From contig NWQR01000002.1 of NCBI GenBank assembly GCA_002798275.1, positions 248,001 to 312,000 of the forward strand: DNA of 64,000 nucleotides, given 5' to 3'. Shown here one piece after another: positions 35,305-44,590 of the stretch. The position numbers were made by a program, and so were the translations under genes. Each line of letters starts with the position of its first letter. Within the stretch, counting starts at the first letter, position 1. The stretch comes from Lysobacteraceae bacterium NML08-0793 (GTDB lineage Bacteria; Pseudomonadota; Gammaproteobacteria; Xanthomonadales; Xanthomonadaceae). The notes beneath the pieces were generated by a model. The model worked only from the letters and a program-made list of their open reading frames with translations. It was not told the DNA's origin and did no database searches.

Positions 35305-35916
35305 TTATGCGCCCCCCTGCGGTTCGATACCGATGACCAGGGTTTCATCGTCCTGGAAGTGATACGGCGGCACCGGCAATGCCAGCGGTGCGGGCTGCGC
35401 GTGATACACGCGCCCGGCGATGTCGTACTTGGACTTGTGGCAGGGGCAGAAATAGCCGCCCTTCCAGTCCGGGTCAAAAGCCTGCGGCTTGACCTCGGGA
35501 ATGAACTGCGGCGCGCAGCCCAGATGGGTACACACCCCGACCAGAACCAAGATTTCCGGTTTGATCGAACGGTGCTGATTCTTGGCAAATGCCGGCGTTT
35601 GGTCGGCATTATTGGATTCGGGATCCACCACCTTGTCGTTCAGCGCGGCTAGGGTTTCCACCATTGCCGGGCTACGACGAGCGATGTAGATGGGCTGACC
35701 ACGCCAGATCACTTCAATCTGCGTGCCCACCTCGATATCCGACACCGAACGGACAACCGGCGCACCGGCCAATTTGGCGCGGGCACTGGGATTCCAGCTC
35801 TTGATGAACGGGACTGCGGCAAAACCGGCACCGACAGCGCCCACCACGGCGGTGGTTGCGGTCAGGAACCGGCGACGACCCGGATCGACCGGGGTATGGA
35901 TTTCATCGTTGGCCAT
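35305..35916 (-). CDS. petA: Rieske iron-sulfur protein of the bc1 complex
   Basis: A 203-residue protein with a twin-arginine-type start (GRRRFLTATTAVVGAVGAGFAAVPF), an uncleaved anchor, and the [2Fe-2S] motifs CTHLGCAPQF and CPCHKSKYD. GGAG six bases before ATG 35916 sets the start. First gene of petABC; electrons go from ubiquinol through this protein to cytochrome c1. Confidence 0.97.
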   Translation of the reverse strand: MANDEIHTPVDPGRRRFLTATTAVVGAVGAGFAAVPFIKSWNPSARAKLAGAPVVRSVSDIEVGTQIEVIWRGQPIYIARRSPAMVETLAALNDKVVDPESNNADQTPAFAKNQHRSIKPEILVLVGVCTHLGCAPQFIPEVKPQAFDPDWKGGYFCPCHKSKYDIAGRVYHAQPAPLALPVPPYHFQDDETLVIGIEPQGGA

Positions 35917-35954
35917 TCGGCACTCCGATTGTTGTTGCTGGCAATTAGCTGGCA

Positions 35955-35980
35955 ACCAAGACCGCACTGGCGGTCTCGGT
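35955..35980 (-). terminator. Hairpin between the SLT transglycosylase gene and petA
   Basis: An 11-bp stem with one G-T wobble (35955-35965 with 35970-35980) and an ACTG loop in the 244-bp gap upstream of petA. It could end the upstream minus-strand transcript. The rest of the gap shows no gene and probably holds the petABC promoter. Confidence 0.45.
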
Positions 35981-36160
35981 CACAAAGACGACAAAGTGTA
36001 ACGGAAGCTGAAAGCGCCGGACAATGACCTTGAGCAAATTTGCTGCAAAAATACCCAAGACCTGCGACAAGTCATTGATTTTCAGTTGCTCGCAAGCGCG
36101 CCCGCGGCGGCCATGCGCTGCCCGGCATCCGCCCATTCAGGCGTCCCGTACAAAGCGCAC

Positions 36161-37060
36161 TCAACGCCGTTCTGCGCGATAGCGGTCAGCCAGAAGCCGG
36201 ACACGTTCGACATAGCGCCGGGTTTCGTTGTACGGCGGCACGCCCTTGTATTTGTCCACCGCGCCTTCACCCGCGTTGTACCCAGCCGATGCCAAGGTCA
36301 AGTCGCCGTTGAAACGGCGCAATAGCCAAGCCAGATAACGCACGCCGCCATCAATGTTCTGGCGCGGCTCGAAGGCATTGGTAACACCGAAACGACGCGC
36401 GGTCGCCGGCATCAACTGCATCAACCCCTGCGCCCCGGCACGCGAGAGCGCATTGGGGTTGTAGGCCGATTCAGCATGCATGATGGCGCGGATAATCGCC
36501 TCATCCACCCCATGCTTGCGTGAAGCCTCGGCAATTTCCGCCTGATAAGCATTGGTATTGAGGCGCAAACGACCAAAGTTCACCCCCGGCTGGCTGCCGC
36601 AGGCGTAACAGGTTTCGATGAAGCTGTAGGGCGTGGTTCTGATCGCGGCTGCGGCCACCCCTTGCGGACGCTGATTGGTGGAATAGGTCACCCCATTCAC
36701 CGTGTAGGTATAGATTTGCCCGGTAACCCGCCGCCCGCCGCCGGGAGTGGACGATACGGTTGCCGTTGCCGGCCTAGCTTCTGCTGCGGGCGATGCACTT
36801 GCAGGCTGGGGCGCAGCCGAAGGCGCAGTTACCGATTCGGGCTTGATGCTGGCCGCAGAAGCACTGGCAACTGGCTGCCAATTGCTCGCTGGCTGCCGCG
36901 CATAGCTTGCCACTGCCTGACAGCTGGCGCCGCGCACGCGCTTGTTGGTATAGCTGCGCGTACCATCCGGGCTGTCACAGCGATACAGCGTGCCTGCCGA
37001 TACGCCGTCCGCGCCCAGCAAGGCCAAACCCGCCGCGATCCACAAAATTGCCGTCCGCAT
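36161..37060 (-). CDS. Lytic transglycosylase (SLT domain) with N-terminal DUF4124
   Basis: A 299-residue exported enzyme that cleaves peptidoglycan glycan strands. Signal peptide (ILWIAAGLALLGADGVSAG), DUF4124 module (TLYRCDSPDGTRSYTNKRV), an Ala/Pro/Ser linker, then a C-terminal SLT domain with catalytic Glu in IIRAIMHAESAYNPNALS, GAQGLMQLMPATA and ASAGYNAGEGAV. ATG 37060 is preferred to the GTG just before it. It is divergent from miaB. Confidence 0.9.
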   Translation of the reverse strand: MRTAILWIAAGLALLGADGVSAGTLYRCDSPDGTRSYTNKRVRGASCQAVASYARQPASNWQPVASASAASIKPESVTAPSAAPQPASASPAAEARPATATVSSTPGGGRRVTGQIYTYTVNGVTYSTNQRPQGVAAAAIRTTPYSFIETCYACGSQPGVNFGRLRLNTNAYQAEIAEASRKHGVDEAIIRAIMHAESAYNPNALSRAGAQGLMQLMPATARRFGVTNAFEPRQNIDGGVRYLAWLLRRFNGDLTLASAGYNAGEGAVDKYKGVPPYNETRRYVERVRLLADRYRAERR

Positions 37061-37171
37061 CACTTTGCACTCTGAAAATCTGTCCCCAGCAGGACATTAC
37101 CCGTACACTTGTCACACTTTACCATCTTTTTCACCCCGGCCCGGAATCCGCACCGTGCCCCGGACATTCAC

Positions 37172-38569
37172 ATGAACGACCGCATCCCGCTCGCCGTAAT
37201 TGACGGCACCTCGCCCCGCCCTGCCCCAAGCCAGCCCACCGGCAAGCTGTTCATCCAGACCCACGGCTGCCAGATGAATGAATACGACTCCTCGCGCATG
37301 GCCGATGTTCTGGCCGAGCACGAGGGCTTGGTTCTCACCCAGAACGCCGAAGAAGCCGATGTGATTCTGGTCAATACCTGCTCCATCCGCGAAAAGGCGC
37401 AAGAAAAAGTTTTCAGCCAGCTGGGACGCTGGCGGCAACTGAAAGAAAATGGCCGACAAGTCATCATCGGCGTGGGCGGCTGCGTCGCCTCGCAGGAAGG
37501 CGAAGGCATCATCAAGCGCGCGCCCTTCGTTGACCTGGTATTTGGCCCGCAAACCCTGCACCGACTGCCGGAACTCATCCGCGCCCGCCGCCAGTCCGGC
37601 AAAGCGCAGGTGGATATTTCCTTCCCGGAAATCGAAAAATTCGATGCCCTGCCCGAGCCTCGCGCCGAAGGGCCGACCGCCTTCGTTTCCATCATGGAAG
37701 GGTGCAGCAAATATTGCAGCTTCTGCGTGGTGCCCTATACCCGTGGCGAAGAAGTCAGCCGCCCGTTCGAGGACGTGCTGGTGGAAGTGGCGCAACTGGC
37801 GGCTCAAGGCGTGCGTGAAATCAATCTGCTCGGGCAAAACGTCAATGCCTATCGCGGCCCGATCAGCGAATCGGACGAAACCGCAGACTTGGCGCTGTTG
37901 ATTCGCGCGATTGCCGAAATCGACGGCGTGGAGCGTATCCGCTTCACCACCTCGCATCCGCTGGAGTTTTCCGACTCGCTGATCGAGGCCTACCGCGACG
38001 TACCCAAGCTCGCCAACTATCTGCATCTGCCGGTGCAATCCGGCTCCGATCGCATCCTCGCAGCAATGAAGCGCGGCTACACCGCGCTGGAGTTCAAGCA
38101 AAAGGTGCGCAAACTGCGGGCAGTGCGCCCGGATATTTCCATCAGCTCGGACTTCATCGTCGGCTTTCCGGGTGAAACCGCCGCCGATTTTGAAAAAACC
38201 ATGAAGCTGATTGAAGACGTGGGCTTTGACCAGAGTTTCAGCTTCATCTATTCACGCCGCCCCGGCACTCCGGCAGCGGATTTGCCCGATGATGTCAGTG
38301 AAGCCGAAAAGCACGCCCGGCTTTCGCGCTTGCAGGCACATATCAATGCCTATTCGCTGGAGATTTCCAAGCGCATGGTCGGCAGCACCCAGCGCATTCT
38401 GGTTACCGGCCGTTCGAAGAAAGATCCGAACGAACTCACCGGCAAAACCGAAAACATGCGCCAGGTGAACTTCCCCGGTTCACCGCGCCTTGTCGGCCAT
38501 TTCGTCGATGTCATCATCACCGATGCCCTGCCCAATTCACTACGCGGCCGGGTGGCGATAGCCGACTGA
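37172..38569 (+). CDS. miaB: tRNA-2-methylthio-N6-dimethylallyladenosine synthase MiaB
   Basis: A 465-residue radical SAM methylthiotransferase acting on i6A37 of tRNA. UPF0004 domain with [26 protein letters not shown] and GGCVASQEG (three cluster Cys), the radical SAM motif CSKYCSFC, and a C-terminal TRAM domain ending in [13 protein letters not shown] 37172 gives the family N-terminus; no strong ribosome site is visible. Confidence 0.96.
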   Translation: MNDRIPLAVIDGTSPRPAPSQPTGKLFIQTHGCQMNEYDSSRMADVLAEHEGLVLTQNAEEADVILVNTCSIREKAQEKVFSQLGRWRQLKENGRQVIIGVGGCVASQEGEGIIKRAPFVDLVFGPQTLHRLPELIRARRQSGKAQVDISFPEIEKFDALPEPRAEGPTAFVSIMEGCSKYCSFCVVPYTRGEEVSRPFEDVLVEVAQLAAQGVREINLLGQNVNAYRGPISESDETADLALLIRAIAEIDGVERIRFTTSHPLEFSDSLIEAYRDVPKLANYLHLPVQSGSDRILAAMKRGYTALEFKQKVRKLRAVRPDISISSDFIVGFPGETAADFEKTMKLIEDVGFDQSFSFIYSRRPGTPAADLPDDVSEAEKHARLSRLQAHINAYSLEISKRMVGSTQRILVTGRSKKDPNELTGKTENMRQVNFPGSPRLVGHFVDVIITDALPNSLRGRVAIAD

Positions 38570-38593
38570 TAAGCTCGCTTCTGCTGCCGCCAA

Positions 38594-38615
38594 CGCCTGC
38601 GCCATCGCGCAGGCG
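38594..38615. terminator. Hairpin between miaB and the TonB receptor
   Basis: A perfect 9-bp stem (38594-38602 with 38607-38615) with a CATC loop lies between two convergent genes, followed on the plus strand by CTGGGGTTT. Probable two-way terminator. Confidence 0.55.
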
Positions 38616-38631
38616 CTGGGGTTTCACGCGC

Positions 38632-40851
38632 TCAGAACTGCTTGGTGATGCTGAAGTACACATTGCGTCCCAAGCCGGTGCGGGAGGTGGTTTCCACTCC
38701 GGCTGCCGGCAGGCGCTTCTGGTCAAAGATATTGTTGATGCCGAACAGGAATTGCAGGCTGCCATCCCAAAGGCTGACCCCAGTGTTCTGCGGCTTCCAG
38801 CGCATTTGCAGATTGCTCTGGGTGAAAGGCTGGCGCACATACCAATAAGTCACGCCACGCGACACCAGGGTTTCCGGGTTCTGATCTGGCCGGAACCAGT
38901 GGCTGATGTCGAATGACACGCTGAAATCGTCCTCGAACGGCTGCCAGTGAAAACCCAGACGCGCGCGATCGGCAAAGGCGCCCGGGCTTTTTTTGCCGGT
39001 TTTCACATCTTCCATGTCGAGCTTTTCAAAACTGAGCGAGGTGCCCCAGCGCGGCTGGTCATAGCTCATCATGAACTCCAGTCCGTGTCTGTCCACGCCA
39101 TCGACATTCTGGTATTGGACATATTCGCTCTGGCCGGGCGAAACCGAGCCGTAATCCACCACTAGGCGAATCATGTCCTTGATGCGGCCATTGAAGAACA
39201 TCAGCTTGGTATTGAAGCGATCATGTTCGGTGAAAAGCCCATGTCGGCGCCAAGAAAAGCCAGCTTCGTATTCGCGCGAGGTTTCCGCCTTGAGATCGGG
39301 ATTGGGCAGATACCAATAATGGATATTCAGCGGCCCTGAAGATGAGGTTTCGTGCGGTGAAGGGGCGCGGAAGGCTTCGGAATAATTGGCCAGCAAGTTG
39401 AAGCCATCGAACAGCTCATAGCTCAAGCCAAGACGCGGCGAGAAGCGGCTGTTGTCGTAGTCGGCATCGACCTTCATCACTTGTCGGTGGAAGCGGTCAT
39501 AACGGCCCCCCAGTTGCAGCAGCAGCCGACCATCGAGCCAGGCCGATTCATGCTGCACAAACACACCCAAGTCGCGGTAGCGGTTGGGAATCGAGCCGAA
39601 GCTGCTGACCACGCCATCGCGCAGATAAAGCGCGCCCTCTTCACGGTTTTCATAATCCATACCCAGCAACAGGCGATGACCGACGTTGCCGGTGGTGAAC
39701 TGGCTCAAGTTTTGCAGATTGAAGCCCCAGCGCTTGTCCTCATTCTTGTAATACAGGTCGATGTGCTCGTAACCGCGCTCATACCAGCCACGGGTGACAT
39801 AGGCATTGGCCGACAATTCAAACCACGGGTTTTGTGGCGGGTTGAGCCGCCAAGAAAGCACGCTGTCTTGCTGGACGCGCTCGCCCATCACCGGCCCGGT
39901 GCTTTGGCTCGGGGCAGAGGTGTGATACAGGCTGTTCCAGCCGGTAACCACATCCATACGGTAATCAAAATGGCTCAGCATCAGCTTGTGGCCTTCACCT
40001 ATCGTCCAGCCAGCCTTGATGAAGCGGGTGTCGATATCCTCATCGTTGATGGTTTCGTTGCGGCGCTCAACGCCGTTTTCCACGATGTCCCCGGCCATGC
40101 GCAAATTGCCGCGTGCGGCCTGCTTGGCAAACAGCAAAAGCTCGAACGGCCGATTTTCCGGCGCATAAGCAAATGCCCCGTAAATCTGCTGCTGATTATT
40201 GGCATCGAAACGGTAATTCACCTCCAGCCCCAGCTCACGACCCGGCTTTACAAAATCGGCAGCATCCTTGGTGGTGCTGCCCACCACCCCGCCGATGGCG
40301 CCACCGCCATAGGAAATCCCCGAGGAGCCGCGTACCACCTCCACCTGTTTCAGCAATACCGGATCCATGCCGAAGCCCGATACCTGATTCGAAAACAGAT
40401 TGGCCGAACGGCGCACACCGTCCTGCATCAGAATCACCCGGTTTTCCGCGCCATGTCCAAAGCCGCGAATACTGAAACTCTGCCCCAGCGCGCGTCCGCC
40501 GTCATTGCCACTGTCAAAACCGGGAACGGCTTTCAACGACTGAATCATGTCGGTGCCGGCATCCAAGTCTTCGGGCAGCAATACCGAAGCTGAGCCCGGA
40601 TATTTCTGCACATCGATACCAAAGCGCGTACCCGCCACGGTAATCCGTTCGAGCGCGCTGCGTGCGTCGGGCAGCGGGCATTCATCCGGCATTTTTTCGC
40701 GTAGGCAGGCACTGGCAGCCGCACTGCCGCAGGCCTTTTGCGCCGCCTGCAAATGGGCAGCGCAATCGCTTGTCGTGGATGTCTGCGCCCAAGTTGTACA
40801 GGGCAGGAAAAGGGCAAACGCAATCGCTGCGGAAAGCGCAGAAAGTTTCAT
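38632..40851 (-). CDS. TonB-dependent outer-membrane receptor, haem/haemoglobin type
   Basis: A 739-residue receptor. GGAG precedes ATG 40851. After the signal peptide comes an unusual stretch with four Cys (residues 30, 41, 49, 58), then a TonB-box-like ERITVAG, a plug domain (LLPEDLDAGTDMIQSL, VEVVRGSSGISYGGGAIGG) and a 22-strand barrel ending in aromatic F. The motifs FRAPSPHE and NPDLKAE with a His between are the FRAP/NPNL-type signature of haem and haemoglobin receptors such as HemR. No exbB, tonB or haem-handling gene adjoins it. Substrate is inferred. Confidence 0.87.
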   Translation of the reverse strand: MKLSALSAAIAFALFLPCTTWAQTSTTSDCAAHLQAAQKACGSAAASACLREKMPDECPLPDARSALERITVAGTRFGIDVQKYPGSASVLLPEDLDAGTDMIQSLKAVPGFDSGNDGGRALGQSFSIRGFGHGAENRVILMQDGVRRSANLFSNQVSGFGMDPVLLKQVEVVRGSSGISYGGGAIGGVVGSTTKDAADFVKPGRELGLEVNYRFDANNQQQIYGAFAYAPENRPFELLLFAKQAARGNLRMAGDIVENGVERRNETINDEDIDTRFIKAGWTIGEGHKLMLSHFDYRMDVVTGWNSLYHTSAPSQSTGPVMGERVQQDSVLSWRLNPPQNPWFELSANAYVTRGWYERGYEHIDLYYKNEDKRWGFNLQNLSQFTTGNVGHRLLLGMDYENREEGALYLRDGVVSSFGSIPNRYRDLGVFVQHESAWLDGRLLLQLGGRYDRFHRQVMKVDADYDNSRFSPRLGLSYELFDGFNLLANYSEAFRAPSPHETSSSGPLNIHYWYLPNPDLKAETSREYEAGFSWRRHGLFTEHDRFNTKLMFFNGRIKDMIRLVVDYGSVSPGQSEYVQYQNVDGVDRHGLEFMMSYDQPRWGTSLSFEKLDMEDVKTGKKSPGAFADRARLGFHWQPFEDDFSVSFDISHWFRPDQNPETLVSRGVTYWYVRQPFTQSNLQMRWKPQNTGVSLWDGSLQFLFGINNIFDQKRLPAAGVETTSRTGLGRNVYFSITKQF

Positions 40852-40910
40852 CGGGGAATCTCCAGTAGCGTAAGTGACAGGCTTGCTGGCTTGCGCTGGC
40901 TGGCGCGGAG

Positions 40911-40940
40911 ATTTTAGGTGAATGTTTTTTTGACGGTCAA
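40911..40940 (-). promoter_or_regulatory. Possible promoter of the TonB receptor
   Basis: On the minus strand TTGACC (40940-40935) is followed after 18 bases by TAAAAT (40916-40911), 60 bases before the receptor ATG. The spacer contains a run of seven A. I looked for a Fur-box palindrome here and did not find a convincing one. Confidence 0.35.
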
Positions 40941-41033
40941 TCAAGCTGCACACAACATGACCGTGCCAAGGCGCTGCCCTGCCGGGCAACCGCTACAATC
41001 GCCAAGGCTTGCACTTCTTCAACCCGGACTCCC

Positions 41034-42038
41034 ATGCCACACCACGACTTCACTCTGGAACCTGACGACAGCGAACAGCTGGCCAATTTCGCCGGCCCAT
41101 TCGATGCCCATCTGCGCCAACTGGAATTGCGCTTGGGCGTAGAAATCGCCAACCGGGGCAATATATTCCGCATCAAGGCCGAAGACAGCCAAAGCCTTAT
41201 GCGGGCAGAAAAAGTGCTGCGTGCGCTGTATGCGGAAGCCGCCGACAGCGTGTTTGACGGCCATGCACTCAACCTGCGACTGGCCGGTTTGATCGGCGAT
41301 GCCGAGGCCGAGACCGGCGCCGATGCAGGCAACCGCAACCCGCCTGACTACCTCCCGCAAGAAGTCGCCGTGCGCGTCAAGCGTGGCACCATCAAAGGCC
41401 GTGGCGGCAACCAGAAGAAATACCTGCATGCCATCGCCACCCATGACATCAATTTCGGCATTGGCCCTGCCGGCACCGGCAAGACCTTTCTTGCCGTGGC
41501 GATGGCGGTGGAAGCCCTCAACCAATCGCGCATCCAGCGCCTAGTATTGGTGCGCCCGGCAGTGGAGGCAGGCGAAAAGCTCGGCTTTTTGCCCGGCGAT
41601 CTAAGCCAGAAAGTGGACCCCTATCTGCGCCCGTTGTACGACGCGCTATACGAAATGCTGGGGGTAGAAAAGGTCGCCCGGCTGCTTGAGAAAAACGTCA
41701 TTGAAATCGCACCGCTGGCGTATATGCGCGGACGCACCTTGAACGATGCCTTCGTGATTCTTGACGAGGCGCAGAACACCACCATCGAGCAGATGAAAAT
41801 GTTCCTGACCCGGCTCGGCTTTGGCTCCACCGCCGTGGTCACCGGCGACATGACCCAGATTGACCTGCCCCGGCATGTGAAATCCGGCCTAAAGGATGCC
41901 ATCGAAGTGCTGCGCGATGTGGAAGGCGTGTCCTTCACCTTTTTCGAGTCGCGCGATGTGGTGCGGCACCCGCTGGTGGCTCGCATCGTCAATGCCTACG
42001 AGGCGCGCGACAAGAACAGCCCATCCCCCGAAACCTGA
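41034..42038 (+). CDS. ybeZ: PhoH-family ATPase (YbeZ)
   Basis: A 334-residue cytoplasmic protein: N-terminal KH-like region ([18 protein letters not shown]), then a P-loop ATPase with GPAGTGKT (about residues 145-152) and [10 protein letters not shown] as Walker B. YbeZ works with YbeY in rRNA maturation and late 16S processing. Here ybeY follows but is separated by one exported-protein gene, unlike the usual direct neighbourhood. Confidence 0.93.
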   Translation: MPHHDFTLEPDDSEQLANFAGPFDAHLRQLELRLGVEIANRGNIFRIKAEDSQSLMRAEKVLRALYAEAADSVFDGHALNLRLAGLIGDAEAETGADAGNRNPPDYLPQEVAVRVKRGTIKGRGGNQKKYLHAIATHDINFGIGPAGTGKTFLAVAMAVEALNQSRIQRLVLVRPAVEAGEKLGFLPGDLSQKVDPYLRPLYDALYEMLGVEKVARLLEKNVIEIAPLAYMRGRTLNDAFVILDEAQNTTIEQMKMFLTRLGFGSTAVVTGDMTQIDLPRHVKSGLKDAIEVLRDVEGVSFTFFESRDVVRHPLVARIVNAYEARDKNSPSPET

Positions 42039-42048
42039 GGAGCCCCTG

Positions 42049-42906
42049 ATGACCCGCACGCTCACTCTGTTGTTTGCCCTTGCTGCCAGCACTATCCTGC
42101 CCCTTGCTGCGCGTGCTGAAAACGCGCCCAGCCAGCTGATTGAGCACAGCCATATCATCGCGCCCTATACGGTTGGCGCATATCAGTGGAAAGAAAGCCA
42201 GTTCAATGCGCAAAAACTGTCCGCTGGTGCAGGCTTTACCTATCAGCACAGCCGTCACCCTGAGCTGCGCATCAGCGTATTTGTCTATCCCGCAGGGCTT
42301 GGTGCTGACAAGGCCACACTTGAATTCGGCATGCAGGAGTTCCATGCCGGGCTGCAACAAGCGCAACAACTTGGCATCACCACCCGCATCACCGAAGAAT
42401 CCGCCTTTGACCTGCCCTACAGCCTTGTGGATGGCAAAGAAAATGAAAAAACCGGTAGCAATGCGAACGATCCATTCCTTGCGGTACTTGCCCGCTGGAA
42501 AATCCCCGGCCAGCGTCTGCTGATGGAGCAAACCCACAATGGCATGGCGCTGCATTCGGCAGGCTACCTGTTCTATCGCTCGCTGTATTTCTACAAAGTG
42601 CGGGTTTCCGCGCCCAAGGACGGGATGGAGAGTGCTGCCTTCAACCAGTTGGCCGATGATGTGGCTCGCAGCCTGGTGCCGGCCATCACCGTCATCAATG
42701 TCGGCGATTGCGGCAAGCAAAACACCATCTATCTCCCCAAAGACGGCGAGCCAGAAGAAATCGCCATCTCGATGAGTGAACAGCTGCTGGCGATGCAAGG
42801 CCGCAACTGCTCGGCAAAGCTGGAGGCACAACAACTGCGGGAAAAAATGCGCAATGCCGATGTTATCCGCATTGATTTCCCTGCCAACGCTTGGAGCGAA
42901 CAATGA
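42049..42906 (+). CDS. Exported protein of unknown function
   Basis: A 285-residue protein with a clear signal peptide (LTLLFALAASTILPLAARA) and GAGGAG before ATG 42049. The rest is a soluble alpha/beta sequence with ISVFVYPAG, a helical EFHAGLQQAQQLG and two Cys near the C-terminus (GDCGKQ, GRNCSAK) that could form a disulfide. I do not recognise a family. It sits ten bases after ybeZ, and its stop overlaps the ybeY start (ATGA), so it is locked into the ybeZ-ybeY operon. Confidence 0.75.
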   Translation: MTRTLTLLFALAASTILPLAARAENAPSQLIEHSHIIAPYTVGAYQWKESQFNAQKLSAGAGFTYQHSRHPELRISVFVYPAGLGADKATLEFGMQEFHAGLQQAQQLGITTRITEESAFDLPYSLVDGKENEKTGSNANDPFLAVLARWKIPGQRLLMEQTHNGMALHSAGYLFYRSLYFYKVRVSAPKDGMESAAFNQLADDVARSLVPAITVINVGDCGKQNTIYLPKDGEPEEIAISMSEQLLAMQGRNCSAKLEAQQLREKMRNADVIRIDFPANAWSEQ

Positions 42907-43388
42907 CCCAAGGCCCTCTGCAACTTGATGTCAGCATCAGCTACGCCACGCCGCGCAAGGGCGTGCCCGCTGCGACCAGTTTCCGCCGCTGGGTGGCGGC
43001 CGCGCTCGCCGGACGCATCCGGGATGCGGATCTTGCCATCCGCATCGTCGATAACGAAGAAAGCCAGGCACTGAACCGTCATTATCGCGGCAAGGACTAC
43101 CCCACCAATGTGCTCAGCTTTCCGGCCGAGCGCCCACCGGGGCTACCAAAAAACGCGCGCTTTCCGCTGCTTGGCGATCTGCTGATCTGCGCGCCGGTGG
43201 TGGCTCGCGAAGCCGCCGAACAGGGCAAGCCACTCAATGCCCATTACGCGCACATGACCGTACACGGCGTACTGCATTTGCTTGGCTGGGATCACGAAAA
43301 CGATGCCGATGCCGAAGCGATGGAACAACTTGAGCGCGAGATTCTAGCTGGCCTTGGCATTGCCGACCCGTATCGCAGCATCGACTAA
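42903..43388 (+). CDS. ybeY: Endoribonuclease YbeY
   Basis: A 161-residue metal-dependent RNase for 16S rRNA 3' maturation and ribosome quality control. The zinc motif is HGVLHLLGWDH (three His), preceded by NVLSFPAE and LLGDLLI. ATG 42903 lies in an ATGA overlap with the exported-protein gene, with GGAG upstream. Confidence 0.95.
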   Translation: MTQGPLQLDVSISYATPRKGVPAATSFRRWVAAALAGRIRDADLAIRIVDNEESQALNRHYRGKDYPTNVLSFPAERPPGLPKNARFPLLGDLLICAPVVAREAAEQGKPLNAHYAHMTVHGVLHLLGWDHENDADAEAMEQLEREILAGLGIADPYRSID

Positions 43389-43470
43389 ACCACCCACCCC
43401 AGCGGCATACAGTCCCTATCCAGTTTGCCCACCCCACAATGGTCGGCAGCCCATCCATCCAGGAACTGCC

Positions 43471-44529
43471 ATGAAAACCCGAAGCTTGTTTGCAGCCCTT
43501 GCCCTTGGCTTTGCTGCCAGCGCCTCCGCCCAGCAAAGCACAGCGCCAATCGAGCCGCCACCAGCCAGCGTGCAGCCGGGCGTGGAAAGCCAGCTCATCG
43601 ACAGCGTGGTCGTCAGCGGCCGGGTACAGGGGCCGGGGCTTTGGAAAGTCAGCCGTGGCGATCATGTTATGTGGGTGCTGGGGCTGGTTTCACCGATTCC
43701 GCACAATATCCAGTGGGACAGCATCGAGGTGGAAGCGCGCATGAGCCGCGCCCAGGAATGGCTACTGTCGCCCAGTCTTAGCTACTCGCCACGCGGCGGC
43801 GTAATCGGCGGGCTATTTTTACTGCCGCAGGCCAACCGGCTGCGCAAAAACCCGGATGGCAAAACCCTGCAACAAGTGCTCTCCCCGGAAGATGCCGCCC
43901 GCTGGCAGCGTCTGCAACAGCGATACCTTGCCGATAAGCCAGAAGTCAACGAACTGCGCCCGTACTTTGCCGGGGAAGCCTTGTATCGCGCCGTGCTGCG
44001 GCATAACGGCCTGGGGCGCAGCGGCGTGGTCGGTGAAACCTTGGAACGGCTGCGCAAGCAAAAGCGCCTGAAAACCCTGGCGCCGGTGGTGGAGCAGAAG
44101 TTTTCCGGTCGCCAGGTATTGCGCCAGGCCAGTGCAGCGGCAACGCGCGTGGATGACCGCGCCTGCCTGCGCCGCTACATGGACTGGGCCGAACGCGAGG
44201 TACCACGCAGCAAACAAATCGCCAATGCCTGGGCACTGGGCGATATTGATGCCCTGCGCAATGCCGGACGCAACGCCGGTGACTGGGAAGTCTGCCGCAA
44301 TGTAATCGCCAGTACACTGGACAGCAGCCTCTCCATCCGTGCCGCCGAGGCTGAAGCCGAGAATCGCTGGCTGGCCGCCGCAGAAGCGGCCATCGCCCGC
44401 AATACCAGCACCTTTGCCACCCTGCCGATGCACCAAATCACCTCCGCCAATGGCCTGCTTGCCAGGCTCAAGGCGCGCGGCTACGAAGTAGAAGCCCCGC
44501 TGCCACCGGCACCGCCTGCCGACCCCTGA
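43471..44529 (+). CDS. TraB/GumN-family exported protein, divergent
   Basis: A 352-residue protein with a signal peptide (SLFAALALGFAASASA) and a TraB/PrgY/GumN-type domain: VSGRVQGPGLWKVSRGDHVMWVLG, GEALYRAVLRHNGL and a helical C-terminal half. Active TraB-type proteins have a GxxH motif after the WVLG strand; here it reads GLVS, and the following conserved acidic position is also missing, so metal-dependent hydrolysis is doubtful. AGGA before ATG 43471. It is inserted between ybeY and corC. Confidence 0.75.
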   Translation: MKTRSLFAALALGFAASASAQQSTAPIEPPPASVQPGVESQLIDSVVVSGRVQGPGLWKVSRGDHVMWVLGLVSPIPHNIQWDSIEVEARMSRAQEWLLSPSLSYSPRGGVIGGLFLLPQANRLRKNPDGKTLQQVLSPEDAARWQRLQQRYLADKPEVNELRPYFAGEALYRAVLRHNGLGRSGVVGETLERLRKQKRLKTLAPVVEQKFSGRQVLRQASAAATRVDDRACLRRYMDWAEREVPRSKQIANAWALGDIDALRNAGRNAGDWEVCRNVIASTLDSSLSIRAAEAEAENRWLAAAEAAIARNTSTFATLPMHQITSANGLLARLKARGYEVEAPLPPAPPADP

Positions 44530-44590
44530 CAGCAAGCCATCGGACACTGTTAGACTGATGGCCTGTGCCTTGTGCGTCACATCCAACTTC

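Noticed and set aside
34036-35652. A 538-codon open frame opposite petB and petA
   Set aside because: Antisense to certain cytochrome bc1 genes; the translation is a His/Gln/Arg-rich mirror of membrane codons.
40852-41033. Fur box in front of the TonB receptor
   Set aside because: Only AT-rich bases of the promoter spacer are present; no GATAAT-type palindrome could be found.
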